Of a DNA stretch of 13,455 nt, positions 7,684-13,455 are shown in pieces. A program made the translations under genes and the position numbers. Under the pieces are notes generated by a model, which saw nothing but the letters and a program-made list of their open reading frames with translations, did not search any database and was not told the origin of the DNA. Every line of letters starts with the position of its first letter. Position 1 is the first letter of the stretch. The stretch comes from Rubrobacter sp. (GTDB taxonomy: Bacteria > Actinomycetota > Rubrobacteria > Rubrobacterales > Rubrobacteraceae). The stretch is from NCBI GenBank assembly GCA_016781725.1, contig JADDPU010000249.1:1-13455 (forward strand), given 5' to 3'.

Positions 7684-8748
7684 GTGAGAGATAGTGACGG
7701 GCCGGGAGAGCCGTGGGAGCTAGCGAGACGAGGCGCGAATGGCAACCAGGCAGAGCGGAAAGTCCCCGCAAAGAAGACCTCTCGCGGGGGGAGATCCTCG
7801 GGTAGCAGCCGGGCTTCGGGGGTGAAGCGGCCCACGGACCACCAGGAGATAGAGTGGCAGTTCGACGCCGACGAGCTTGAACCCGTCGAGGGCTGGCTCG
7901 GGCAGCATTCCTCGGGATCCGGCCTCGTCGTCGCCCCCGAGTCTACGGAGAGGATCACCGACACCTACTACGATACCGAGGATTGGCGTTTCTACCGCGC
8001 CGGCTACGCGCTGCGCGTCCGCAAGGCGGGTAGCGGTGTCGAGGCCACCATAAAGTCCCTCACACCCGCGGAGGGCAACCTCCGGCGGAGGCGCGAGATC
8101 TCCGAGCCCCTGAACGACGACGAACCTTCCACCTTGCGCAGAGCCCCCGGTCCGGTCGGCGAGATCTCGAGGGCGCTCCTCGGCGACCACGAGCTGAGCC
8201 CCATGTTCCGGATTCAAACCCGACGCCAGAGGTTCGCGCTCCTGCTCACGGATGCGGCCGACGGTGGGGAAGGCCGCGGCGAGGCCAGCGGCGCGGACGG
8301 CGTACGCATCGGCGAGGTCTCGCTCGACGCCTCGGAGATCCCGCTCGGTGAGGACGAGGAACCGACCCGGCTCAGGCGCATCGAGGTCGAGGCAGCCGCG
8401 GGTACCGCCCCGACCCCAGACCTTCGTGGCTTCGTGGACGAGTTGCAGTTCGCCCTGGGTCTGAGCCCGACCTCCATCTCCAAGTACGAGGCGGGGCTCT
8501 ACGCCGCCGGCCTCAGCCCTGACGGGGTCGCCGGGCTCGGCCCGACGAGTGTGGACCCTTCCATGAGCACGGGCGAGGTCGCGTTCGCGGTGTTGCGCTG
8601 GCAGTTCGCCGAGATGCGGGCCCACGAGCCCGGCACCCGCATCGGCGAGGACCCCGAGGAGTTGCACGACATGCGCGTGGCGACGCGCCGGATGCGGGCG
8701 GCGATGAAGGTGTTCGAGGGTGCTCTGCCCGAGCGGGGAAGTGGTTGA
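7684..8748 (+). CDS. CYTH domain plus start of CHAD domain (5' part of a frameshifted gene)
   Basis: The 354 residues start at GTG 7684 after a weak ribosome binding site; the first ~45 are Gly/Ser/Lys-rich and probably disordered. A CYTH domain (triphosphate tunnel fold) follows: EIEWQF at 55-60, TYYDTEDWRFYRAGYALRVR, EATIKSL and RRRREISEPL. The normal ExExK metal/substrate motif reads E-I-E-W-Q, so the lysine is replaced. The CHAD domain then begins, with the polyP-binding helix HDMRVATRRMRAAMKVF (His328), and the frame ends at TGA 8746-8748 in the middle of the first CHAD helical bundle. The rest of CHAD continues in the -1 frame from 8736. Without the shift the protein would be ~615 residues. 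It could be a sequencing error, a true mutation or a recoding event. Confidence 0.85.
   Translation: MRDSDGPGEPWELARRGANGNQAERKVPAKKTSRGGRSSGSSRASGVKRPTDHQEIEWQFDADELEPVEGWLGQHSSGSGLVVAPESTERITDTYYDTEDWRFYRAGYALRVRKAGSGVEATIKSLTPAEGNLRRRREISEPLNDDEPSTLRRAPGPVGEISRALLGDHELSPMFRIQTRRQRFALLLTDAADGGEGRGEASGADGVRIGEVSLDASEIPLGEDEEPTRLRRIEVEAAAGTAPTPDLRGFVDELQFALGLSPTSISKYEAGLYAAGLSPDGVAGLGPTSVDPSMSTGEVAFAVLRWQFAEMRAHEPGTRIGEDPEELHDMRVATRRMRAAMKVFEGALPERGSG
8734..8748 (+). other. frameshift site inside the CHAD domain
   Basis: The zero frame reads gag cgg gga agt ggt tga. Stepping back one base after cgg gives ggg aag tgg ttg agg gag gag, that is GKWLREELRWLAG, the expected CHAD continuation. One extra G in the GGGG run at 8735-8738 would restore a single 616-codon frame from 7684 to 9530. 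The downstream frame also has a TTG at 8745 that overlaps the TGA (TTGA). Confidence 0.8.
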
Positions 8749-9530
8749 GGGAGGAGCTGCGCTGGTTGGCGGGGACGCTCGGGGAGGTAAGGGACCTCGA
8801 CGTGCAGCTCGGGCGCCTCCAAGCGTGGGAGCAGGAGGCGGACGAGGAGGGCACGGGGTCTCTGGGCAAGATCCTCGACGTCATGAAAAAGCGGTGGGCG
8901 GAGGCCCGCAAGAGCCTGCTCGAGGTCCTCGACTCGGGCCGGTACGAGCGCCTCGAATCTTCCTTCGCCCAGATGCTGCGCCGCGGCCCCGGCGCCGAGC
9001 GGGAGCTCGCGCAAAGCGACAAAGGCCGCGACCCGGCGCAAGAGCCGATCACGGCCGCCTCACCGGCCCTGCTCCTTGGCCGCTACCGCAAGTGGCGCAA
9101 GGCCGCCCGGCGTCTCGACGAAACCTCCCCTCCCGAGGCTTTCCACGACCTGCGCAAGAAGGGCAAGCGGCTGCGCTACGCCCTGGAGTTCGTGTCGGAG
9201 GTATACGGCCGGCCGGTGCAGAGGCTCGTCAAGCCCCTCAAGGCGCTGCAAGAAGATCTCGGCCAGCACCAGGACGCCACGGTCGCCGCCGACTTTCTGC
9301 GCGAGCTCGGCACCACGACGGGGGGGACCCGGATCTCACGCGGGGCGGCCTTCACGATGGGCGTCTACTCGGAACGCTACGCCCGCGAAGCGCGCGTCTT
9401 TCGCTCCGGGGTGCTGCGGTCCAAGCCCTTCCGCGCCCTCGCAAGCGGCAAGGAGTGGAAAGACTTCGAGAAGGCCATAAAGGACGCGCGAAAGAGCCAG
9501 GGCAACGGCTCCGGGAAGACCGCCGGGTAA
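8745..9530 (+). CDS. CHAD domain protein (3' part of a frameshifted CYTH-CHAD gene)
   Basis: This frame carries the remainder of the CHAD domain, an all-helical fold that binds inorganic polyphosphate through conserved basic residues and histidines. It shows EELRWLAGTLGEVRDLDVQL at the start, the second-bundle motif FHDLRKKGKRLRYALEF (His134 counted from TTG 8745), and LGQHQDATVAADFL. The C-terminus is Lys/Arg-rich (DARKSQGNGSGKTAG). A TTG at 8745 could allow separate translation, coupled to the upstream stop. However, the first essential CHAD helix lies in the upstream frame, so a separate protein would be incomplete. The sixA gene follows after six bases. It belongs to the polyphosphate cluster. 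Confidence 0.82.
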   Translation: MREELRWLAGTLGEVRDLDVQLGRLQAWEQEADEEGTGSLGKILDVMKKRWAEARKSLLEVLDSGRYERLESSFAQMLRRGPGAERELAQSDKGRDPAQEPITAASPALLLGRYRKWRKAARRLDETSPPEAFHDLRKKGKRLRYALEFVSEVYGRPVQRLVKPLKALQEDLGQHQDATVAADFLRELGTTTGGTRISRGAAFTMGVYSERYAREARVFRSGVLRSKPFRALASGKEWKDFEKAIKDARKSQGNGSGKTAG

Positions 9531-9536
9531 GCCCGC

Positions 9537-10031
9537 GTGTACCTCTACCTGGTTCGCCACGCCGTCGCCCACGGGCGCGACCCCGAACGCTGGCCCGACG
9601 ACAGCAGGCGCCCGCTCACGCCCAAGGGGGAGGAGGATTTTCGGGGAGCGGCCCGCGGGTTGGGGCGGATGGTCCCGGAGGTAGGGGTTCTCCTCAGCAG
9701 CCCGTTCGAGCGGGCGTGGCGGACGGCGGAGATCCTGGCCGAGCAGACAGGTTGGCCTGTCCCCGAAGGGTTCCCGGCCCTGGAGCCAGAGGTCCCGCCC
9801 CACAAGGTAGTGCTCGCGCTGGAGACCTACGCGGGGGTGGAGTGCGTGGCCCTCGTCGGGCACAGGCCTGGCCTGCACGAGCTGGCGGTGTACCTGCTCA
9901 CCGGCGACGCCGGGGGGGCTGACGTGAAGATCAAGAAGGGCGGCGTCGTCTGCATCGAGTTCGAGGACGTCCCCCGGGCGGGCGCCGGCAAGCTGCGCTG
10001 GCTCTTCACCCCGAAGGTGCTGCGGGGTTAG
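9537..10031 (+). CDS. sixA: SixA-type phosphohistidine phosphatase
   Basis: This is a small histidine-phosphatase-superfamily protein (164 residues, the SixA size), expected to dephosphorylate phosphohistidine. The catalytic LVRHA motif is at the very N-terminus (Arg7, His8). It is followed by PLTPKGEEDF, the SSPFERAWRTAEIL arginine motif, and the second catalytic histidine His109 in LVGHRPGLHEL. The GTG start lies six bases after the CHAD stop, so it is probably cotranscribed with CYTH-CHAD. GGGTAAG just upstream is a weak ribosome binding site. SixA in E. coli acts on a phosphotransferase His residue. Here the partner is unknown; neighbourhood with Ppk1, whose intermediate is phosphohistidine, and with polyP-binding CHAD makes a role in phosphate metabolism attractive but unproven. 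Confidence 0.9.
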   Translation: MYLYLVRHAVAHGRDPERWPDDSRRPLTPKGEEDFRGAARGLGRMVPEVGVLLSSPFERAWRTAEILAEQTGWPVPEGFPALEPEVPPHKVVLALETYAGVECVALVGHRPGLHELAVYLLTGDAGGADVKIKKGGVVCIEFEDVPRAGAGKLRWLFTPKVLRG

Positions 10032-10128
10032 GCTTCAGGCTTTTCTTTGTGGGCAGCCGCTCTGCCGGGGATAGGAACACCTGTGAACGATGCCCGGTTC
10101 TCTGACCGCAGTCCCGGTCTGCGACGCC

Positions 10129-10821
10129 TTACCTGATGCCTGAAACCTGATGCCCGAAACCTCCCTTCAGCGGTATCCGGGCGAGCGTCTCGGGCTCCGG
10201 GTAGTCCTTCCTGAGGTCGAGCAGGGTCATCTCCACGTCTTCTACCGCCAGCTCCCCGACGGGCCAGTTCCGATAGCGCTCTATGGTGGAGACCAGGGCG
10301 TCAGGCACCGGCGTGCCGTCCGGGGCCTGGAAGTACGCGAGGGTCAGGTGCGGCGGGCCTTCGGGTCTCTCGAGCCCGCACCCGAGGGAGAGGGCCTCCC
10401 GCAGCCTATCCAGCATCCCGCCGTCGTGGGCCTCGACGAAGGCCGCTCCGGGGAAGGCGTTCAGGTTCGCGAGCTCGACGGTGAAGGTAGGGAAGGACGC
10501 CAGGGCCTCTCTGGCGTCGGCCTCGATCCGCCCGAGCCTCTCCCGCGAGACCTCGGCTTTCTCCTCCGGCTCCTCCACCAGGAAGCCGAGCAGGAACAGC
10601 GTGATGTGCATGAAGTGGTCAGGGTGGAGCGAGACGAACGGGAACGGGAGCAGCGCTTCCCTCAAGGGTTCCAGCCGCTCGCGCAGCCGCGACGCGTCGA
10701 CCGGGACCAGGAGGGAGGCCGAGAGCGCGTGCCCGTCCTGCCAGTCGGGGTCCGTGTGCCCGCCGAACTCCAGACGGCGATCCCGAACGAAGCGCTCCCA
10801 GACCTGCCGGTACTCACCCAT
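10129..10821 (-). CDS. 2H phosphoesterase, 2'-5' RNA ligase family
   Basis: This is a 2H-superfamily phosphoesterase, which acts on cyclic phosphodiesters or 2'-5' bonds in RNA or nucleotides. The 230-residue protein has both signature H-x-T-x motifs: His72-Ile-Thr74 in FMHITLFLLGF and His158-Leu-Thr160 in PPHLTLAYF. They are ~86 residues apart, as expected for the two-lobed fold. The true substrate cannot be read from sequence. The ATG at 10821 has no ribosome binding site but lies six bases behind a TGCTAGAGT promoter element, suggesting a leaderless message. The last codons are made from a 14-base tandem repeat. It is convergent with sixA and downstream of sortase 2 in the same direction. 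Confidence 0.85.
   Translation of the reverse strand: MGEYRQVWERFVRDRRLEFGGHTDPDWQDGHALSASLLVPVDASRLRERLEPLREALLPFPFVSLHPDHFMHITLFLLGFLVEEPEEKAEVSRERLGRIEADAREALASFPTFTVELANLNAFPGAAFVEAHDGGMLDRLREALSLGCGLERPEGPPHLTLAYFQAPDGTPVPDALVSTIERYRNWPVGELAVEDVEMTLLDLRKDYPEPETLARIPLKGGFGHQVSGIR
10131..10162. repeat. 14-base tandem repeat at the 3' end of the 2H phosphoesterase gene
   Basis: Two adjacent units, ACCTGATGCCTGAA (10131-10144) and ACCTGATGCCCGAA (10145-10158), differ at one base and are followed by a third partial ACCT. On the minus strand they encode the C-terminal GFGHQVSGIR and enter the TAA. Because 14 is not a multiple of three, adding or losing a unit would change the C-terminus and the stop. 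Confidence 0.8.
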
Positions 10822-10827
10822 CCGGGA

Positions 10828-10836
10828 ACTCTAGCA
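10828..10836 (-). promoter_or_regulatory. extended -10 element, leaderless promoter of the 2H phosphoesterase
   Basis: The minus strand reads TGCTAGAGT, then TCCCGG, then ATG. Transcription about seven bases after the -10 would begin at the A of the start codon. No recognisable -35 is present at 16-18 bases upstream, but the TGN extension can compensate. There is no Shine-Dalgarno sequence between the element and the ATG, which supports a leaderless start. Confidence 0.55.
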
Positions 10837-10889
10837 GAGAACGCGTCCTCCCCGCTCTCGCGGGTAGTTTCCCGGAGCGAGGGTAGAGG

Positions 10890-11720
10890 CTAGCCGACGC
10901 GGTCGGCCCGGACGACGTAGCGGGCCAGCCAGTTCGGGCCCTCCGTCCAGTAGTCGCCGAAGTTCTCTATGCACGTCTGCAAGGAGACCATGTCCCTGCC
11001 CGCGACCGGATACGTCACCGAAAGGTCGGTGATCGGGACCTCGAGGATCTCGCTCACGGCGTAGGTGTAGGTGGTGCCGTTGGAGTCGGTCAGCAGGATC
11101 TTGTCCCCCGCGACGAGGTTGGGCAGGTTGTAGAAGACGTGGTCGCTTGGGGTGCCCGGGTATCCGATGCGGTGGCCCGCTATGTAGGTGTTGGATCCCG
11201 GCACCCAAGGGTACCCGGTGCCGGAGAGGTGGCCCGCTCCGGCGGAGAGGGAGGCCTCGGTGGTGCCCTCAACTACGGGGATGTCGTAGAGGCCCAGCTT
11301 CGGGACTGTAAGGTACATGGTCGTGTCCACCGGAACGACGGGGGCCGCGGGCTTGGCGGCGGCTCGGCGCTCCGGCGCAGCCCGGCGCGCAGCCCGCTCC
11401 TCGGCCTCTTCTCTGGCGGCCCTCTTCTTGGCTTCGGCGGCCTCCTTACGGGCAGCTTCCTCCCGTCGGGCCGCCTCTTCCTCGGCTGCCTTCCTTGCGG
11501 CCTGCCCTTCGATGCGCGCTTGTGCCTCGACGAGGGCTTCGTTGACCAGCGGCTCCGGGGCCGCGGCGACGGCGGGGATGGCCGCCCCCCTCACGGGCCC
11601 GTCCTCCGCCCCGAAGACGCTAATACCTACAAAGATGGCGCCGAGCGCCACGCAGAGAGCGCCGAGCAGGTACAACCCCATCCTGCGCTCGCTCTTGAAG
11701 ATCTTCTTGGCCTTGCCCAT
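10890..11720 (-). CDS. sortase (class E-like transpeptidase), paralogue 2 with charged stalk
   Basis: This is a second membrane-anchored cysteine transpeptidase of 276 residues. The ATG at 11720 has GGGGGAGG nine bases upstream. A basic N-terminus (MGKAKKIFKSERR) precedes a membrane anchor at ~14-36. Residues ~60-125 are an Ala/Glu/Lys/Arg-rich stretch, probably a long helical or coiled stalk lifting the catalytic domain off the membrane. The triad residues are His183 in YIAGHRIGYPG, Cys250 in VSLQTC and Arg267 in WLARYVV. It shares long core motifs with the sortase at 3366-4073 (YIAGHRIGYPGT, LTDxNGTxYTY, MVSLQTC / IVSLQTC), so the two look like paralogues. No LPXTG-like substrate lies in the window. 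The 68 bases downstream hold a weak hairpin without a T-run. Confidence 0.88.
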   Translation of the reverse strand: MGKAKKIFKSERRMGLYLLGALCVALGAIFVGISVFGAEDGPVRGAAIPAVAAAPEPLVNEALVEAQARIEGQAARKAAEEEAARREEAARKEAAEAKKRAAREEAEERAARRAAPERRAAAKPAAPVVPVDTTMYLTVPKLGLYDIPVVEGTTEASLSAGAGHLSGTGYPWVPGSNTYIAGHRIGYPGTPSDHVFYNLPNLVAGDKILLTDSNGTTYTYAVSEILEVPITDLSVTYPVAGRDMVSLQTCIENFGDYWTEGPNWLARYVVRADRVG

Positions 11721-11788
11721 CTCGCCGCGCCTCCCCCTCGCCCGATACCCCGTAAAGCCCCCTCGCTTGTAGGGAGCCTTACCAGGCT

Positions 11789-11818
11789 AGACTAGCGTAG
11801 CGAAAAGCACAACAACAA
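11789..11818 (-). promoter_or_regulatory. promoter candidate for sortase 2
   Basis: On the minus strand TTGTTG (11818-11813) and TAGTCT (11794-11789) are 18 bases apart, a modest match to sigma-70-type boxes (the -10 fits only TAnnnT). It would give a leader of roughly 60 bases with the strong ribosome binding site before ATG 11720. The shared sortase element lies seven bases upstream of the -35. Confidence 0.35.
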
Positions 11819-11825
11819 AACGAGA

Positions 11826-11839
11826 ACGTTTCCGTAACA
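11826..11839 (-). promoter_or_regulatory. candidate operator upstream of sortase 2, shared with sortase 1
   Basis: On the minus strand the sequence is TGTTACGGAAACGT, matching 12 of 14 bases of the element at 3289-3302 in the same orientation relative to its sortase. The core GTTACGGAAAC is an imperfect palindrome (four of five pairs). It lies 105 bases before the start codon and just upstream of the candidate -35. Confidence 0.4.
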
Positions 11840-11851
11840 TCTGTATAACAA

Positions 11852-11868
11852 GGACCGAACCTCGGTCC
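11852..11868 (-). terminator. hairpin, possible terminator of the release-factor-like gene
   Basis: A perfect 7-bp stem (GGACCGA / TCGGTCC) with a three-base loop is followed on the minus strand by TTGTTATAC, a short U-rich tail. It lies ~145 bases downstream of the gene ending at 12013 and upstream of the sortase 2 promoter, a good place for a terminator. The U-tract is short and interrupted. Confidence 0.45.
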
Positions 11869-11875
11869 CCCGCCG

Positions 11876-11960
11876 CCCCGACCACACGGGGTCCGTCGGG
11901 GGCTCTCCCGAAGCGGACCCTTGACGGACGAGGGCGAAGCCCCCGCCAAGGCTTCGGCGG
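11876..11960. other. cluster of four further adjacent hairpins in the intergenic region
   Basis: Four inverted repeats lie end to end: CCCCG/CGGGG (11876-11891), TCCGTC/GACGGA (11892-11928, with inner GGG/CCC), GGGC/GCCC (11932-11942, loop GAA) and CCGCC/GGCGG (11943-11960). The gene-free stretch 11721-12012 otherwise holds only the sortase 2 leader and promoter. This could be a structured leader or small RNA, or chance pairing in GC-rich DNA. I see no tRNA or riboswitch consensus. Confidence 0.35.
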
Positions 11961-12012
11961 ACGCCGCGCACGAGAGGCAGACGCGCGATTACCGGAGGCG
12001 TGGTCTGCGGAT

Positions 12013-13134
12013 CTAGAAGCGCGTCAGGCCGGCTATCCCCCCGAACTCGTCGCGCAAGGTGTCTGTATTCTCGTTCTCGCCGCGTACGAAGCCTATGCGG
12101 GCGCCGCGGGCCGCCGCCAGATCGATGAGGAGGTCGGTTAGGGGACGCACGCGGGTCTCCTGGCCGCAGAACGGGCACTCCTCGGCGGTAATATCCCGGA
12201 TCGCGAGCCCGTCGTTGTCGCACCAGCGCATCTCGCCTCCGAGGTCCCAGAGGACCATCAGGTGGTAGACGCGGTTCTCCTCCTGCAGGGCGGCGATGGT
12301 CTCGTCGGGGCCAAAGACGCCGCTCTCCCGGATCTTCGAGAGGGTCTCGGTCTCCCGCTCGTGCTCGTTGCGCTCGCGGGCCTCTTCGAGGCTGTCCAGG
12401 ATCTCGCCGTCCGATTCGCCCAGATCTACCTGCTCCTCTGAGACGACGAGGTCCTTTACCTCGTTGGGGAGTTGCTCGCGGAAATCCGAGGTGCGCTCCT
12501 TGGGGCCGGCCACGATGAGGTGCTTGACGCCCTCCCTGAAGGTGATATCGCGGGTGGTCTCACCCAGATCCTTGTAGAAGCGGTGGATGTTCTCCTGCTG
12601 CTTGCGGCCGGCCGGGTCCATATCCGTCGAGCCACCACCCCTGGGGCGCGGCTCGCTGGGTCGCACGTCCATCTCCCTGTAGCCCGCGGCCCCGACGTGC
12701 TCGGCCGAGTCGGGAGGGGGCGCCACGGGCGAGGTGACGAAGTACCGGAACCTCTCCGCGTCGACCACTACCACCCCGTAGGGCTCGTACTCGTCCAGGG
12801 CGAGCAGGAGCGGGGCCACGTAGGGGTCCCCCCACCTGGCCGACTCGGGCAAATCCACCGGCAGCCGGTAGACCTCGAAAAGCCCATCCTCGGCCGCGAA
12901 GATCGCCAGGGTCCTCGCCCGCGGATGCTGCTCTCCCTCGATGAACTCCCTTACCCTCTCCTGTAGCCCCTCCGGGACCCCGTGGTCGTTCATGGCGTCC
13001 CTCAGCCTGACCAGATAGGCCCTCCCCTGGTTCTCGGGGATCGCGGCGTTCACGCTCACGTACGCCGAGAACACGGGCCCCTCGCGGCCCGATATGGTCC
13101 CTATCGCCTGCCTTATGTCTTGCGCCTGTTCCAT
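12013..13134 (-). CDS. eRF1/Vms1-like bacterial release-factor-family protein (baeRF)
   Basis: The 373 residues resemble the bacterial archaeo-eukaryotic release factor families (baeRF/VLRF1), linked to peptidyl-tRNA hydrolysis and ribosome rescue. The N-terminal part (SAYVSVN, RTLAIFAAEDGLFEVYRLP) is followed by an eRF1 domain-2-like region, YGVVVVDAERFRYF. Then comes a loop PRGGGSTDMDP (Gly166-168) where the GGQ would sit, and HRFYKDL. The C-terminal domain has KHLIVAGPKE, a cysteine set (Cys305, Cys320, Cys323 in ECPFCGQ) and the typical ending GGIAGLTRF. The GGQ glutamine is absent, as in many baeRF members. The ATG at 13134 has only a distant AGGGG. TAGAGT at 13210-13205 or TATAGA at 13161-13156 could be its -10. 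The family call is by motif pattern; subfamily and activity are uncertain. Confidence 0.75.
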   Translation of the reverse strand: MEQAQDIRQAIGTISGREGPVFSAYVSVNAAIPENQGRAYLVRLRDAMNDHGVPEGLQERVREFIEGEQHPRARTLAIFAAEDGLFEVYRLPVDLPESARWGDPYVAPLLLALDEYEPYGVVVVDAERFRYFVTSPVAPPPDSAEHVGAAGYREMDVRPSEPRPRGGGSTDMDPAGRKQQENIHRFYKDLGETTRDITFREGVKHLIVAGPKERTSDFREQLPNEVKDLVVSEEQVDLGESDGEILDSLEEARERNEHERETETLSKIRESGVFGPDETIAALQEENRVYHLMVLWDLGGEMRWCDNDGLAIRDITAEECPFCGQETRVRPLTDLLIDLAAARGARIGFVRGENENTDTLRDEFGGIAGLTRF

Positions 13135-13249
13135 GCTCGAAACACCCCTGATCTCTCTATAAGACTAATCTCGTTAGAATTCCCACCCCCCGAGCCGCGT
13201 AAACACTCTAGAGCCGCCGGCCCCCCGGAGAGCTGCGATGGAGGCCCCG

Positions 13250-13258
13250 TGCTAGGAT
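13250..13258 (+). promoter_or_regulatory. extended -10 element before the gene at the window end
   Basis: TGCTAGGAT is the third example in the window of the TGCTAGRRT element. It would start transcription ~28 bases before the TTG at 13293, leaving room for the AGGAGG site. No clear -35 is seen. It lies in the 158-base divergent region shared with the release-factor-like gene. Confidence 0.4.
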
Positions 13259-13292
13259 CGAGCCGGGGTACTGCGGAGAGGAGGCCGAAGGG

Positions 13293-13455
13293 TTGGACGC
13301 GCACGGCGGGTACCGGCTCCCCGACGAGCTGGCCCGGCACGCCCCGAAAGAGTGGTTCGTCCCTGAGGAGTTGCGCGTCGCCTGCCGCGTCGCGGGGGAG
13401 GGGCTCGGGCGGGAGGACGCGCGCGGGGCCCGGTTCCGTTCGGCGGCGGAGATGG
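13293..13455 (+). CDS. unrecognised protein, 5' end only
   Basis: An open frame runs off the window end: 54 complete codons starting at TTG 13293, beginning MDAHGGYRLPDELARHAP. A perfect AGGAGG (13279-13284) lies eight bases before the TTG, which is the main reason to call it a gene. Codon third positions are strongly GC, like the other genes here. The visible residues are hydrophilic with no signal peptide. I do not recognise the family from this fragment, and no function is proposed. It is divergent from the release-factor-like gene. Confidence 0.65.
   Translation, partial: MDAHGGYRLPDELARHAPKEWFVPEELRVACRVAGEGLGREDARGARFRSAAEM

Noticed and set aside
8734..8742. Programmed -1 frameshifting in the CHAD gene.
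   Set aside because: The run CGGGGAA is not a standard X-XXY-YYZ slippery heptamer, and I did not identify a clear downstream stimulatory structure. A plain indel is simpler, though conservation could revive the idea.
10049..10070. GGCAG/CTGCC hairpin between sixA and the convergent 2H phosphoesterase gene, considered as a terminator.
   Set aside because: The stem is only 5 bp, and the T-rich run precedes it on the plus strand instead of following it; the minus strand has no T-run either.
11852..11868. T-arm-like GGTTCGGTCC on the minus strand, considered as part of a tRNA.
   Set aside because: No matching acceptor, D or anticodon arms could be found at the right distances.

Overview
The window is GC-rich with strongly GC-ending codons. 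It uses ATG, GTG and TTG starts, and it carries class E-like sortases and a three-gene pnt transhydrogenase. This fits an actinobacterium. A Rubrobacter-like lineage is my best guess, from gene content and from frequent AGG and ATA codons; it is an inference, not a proven assignment.

Layout. (1) 194-3218, minus strand: pntA1-pntA2-pntB, a complete proton-translocating NAD(P) transhydrogenase. Its start seems to be a leaderless GTG directly behind a perfect TATAAT. (2) 3366-4073, plus: a sortase, divergent from pnt. (3) 4110-4577, minus: a small thioredoxin-like [2Fe-2S] ferredoxin with lysine-rich ends. (4) 4643-10031, plus: a polyphosphate block of exopolyphosphatase (ppx), polyphosphate kinase (ppk1, 4-bp overlap with ppx), a CYTH-CHAD protein broken by a one-base frameshift, and a SixA-type histidine phosphatase. 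(5) 10129-10821, minus: a 2H phosphoesterase (2'-5' RNA ligase family), probably also leaderless. (6) 10890-11720, minus: a second, paralogous sortase with a long Ala/Lys/Glu-rich stalk. (7) 11721-12012: an intergenic stretch with five adjacent hairpins. (8) 12013-13134, minus: an eRF1/Vms1-like bacterial release-factor-family protein. (9) 13293-13455, plus: the 5' end of an unrecognised gene with a strong ribosome binding site.

How the genes work together. The clearest functional unit is polyphosphate metabolism. Ppk1 makes polyP, Ppx degrades it, CHAD domains bind polyP, CYTH domains act on or bind triphosphate-like ligands, and SixA proteins remove phosphate from phosphohistidine. The two sortases share catalytic-core motifs and a 14-bp upstream element (12 of 14 identical), which suggests common control. 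No LPXTG-like substrate gene lies in the window.

The most useful second looks are the CHAD frameshift, the shared sortase upstream element, the recurring TGCTAGRRT promoter element with two apparent leaderless starts, the acidic insertion and altered Rossmann glycine in PntA, and the hairpin cluster near 11.9 kb. I found no CRISPR array, insertion sequence, tRNA or rRNA.
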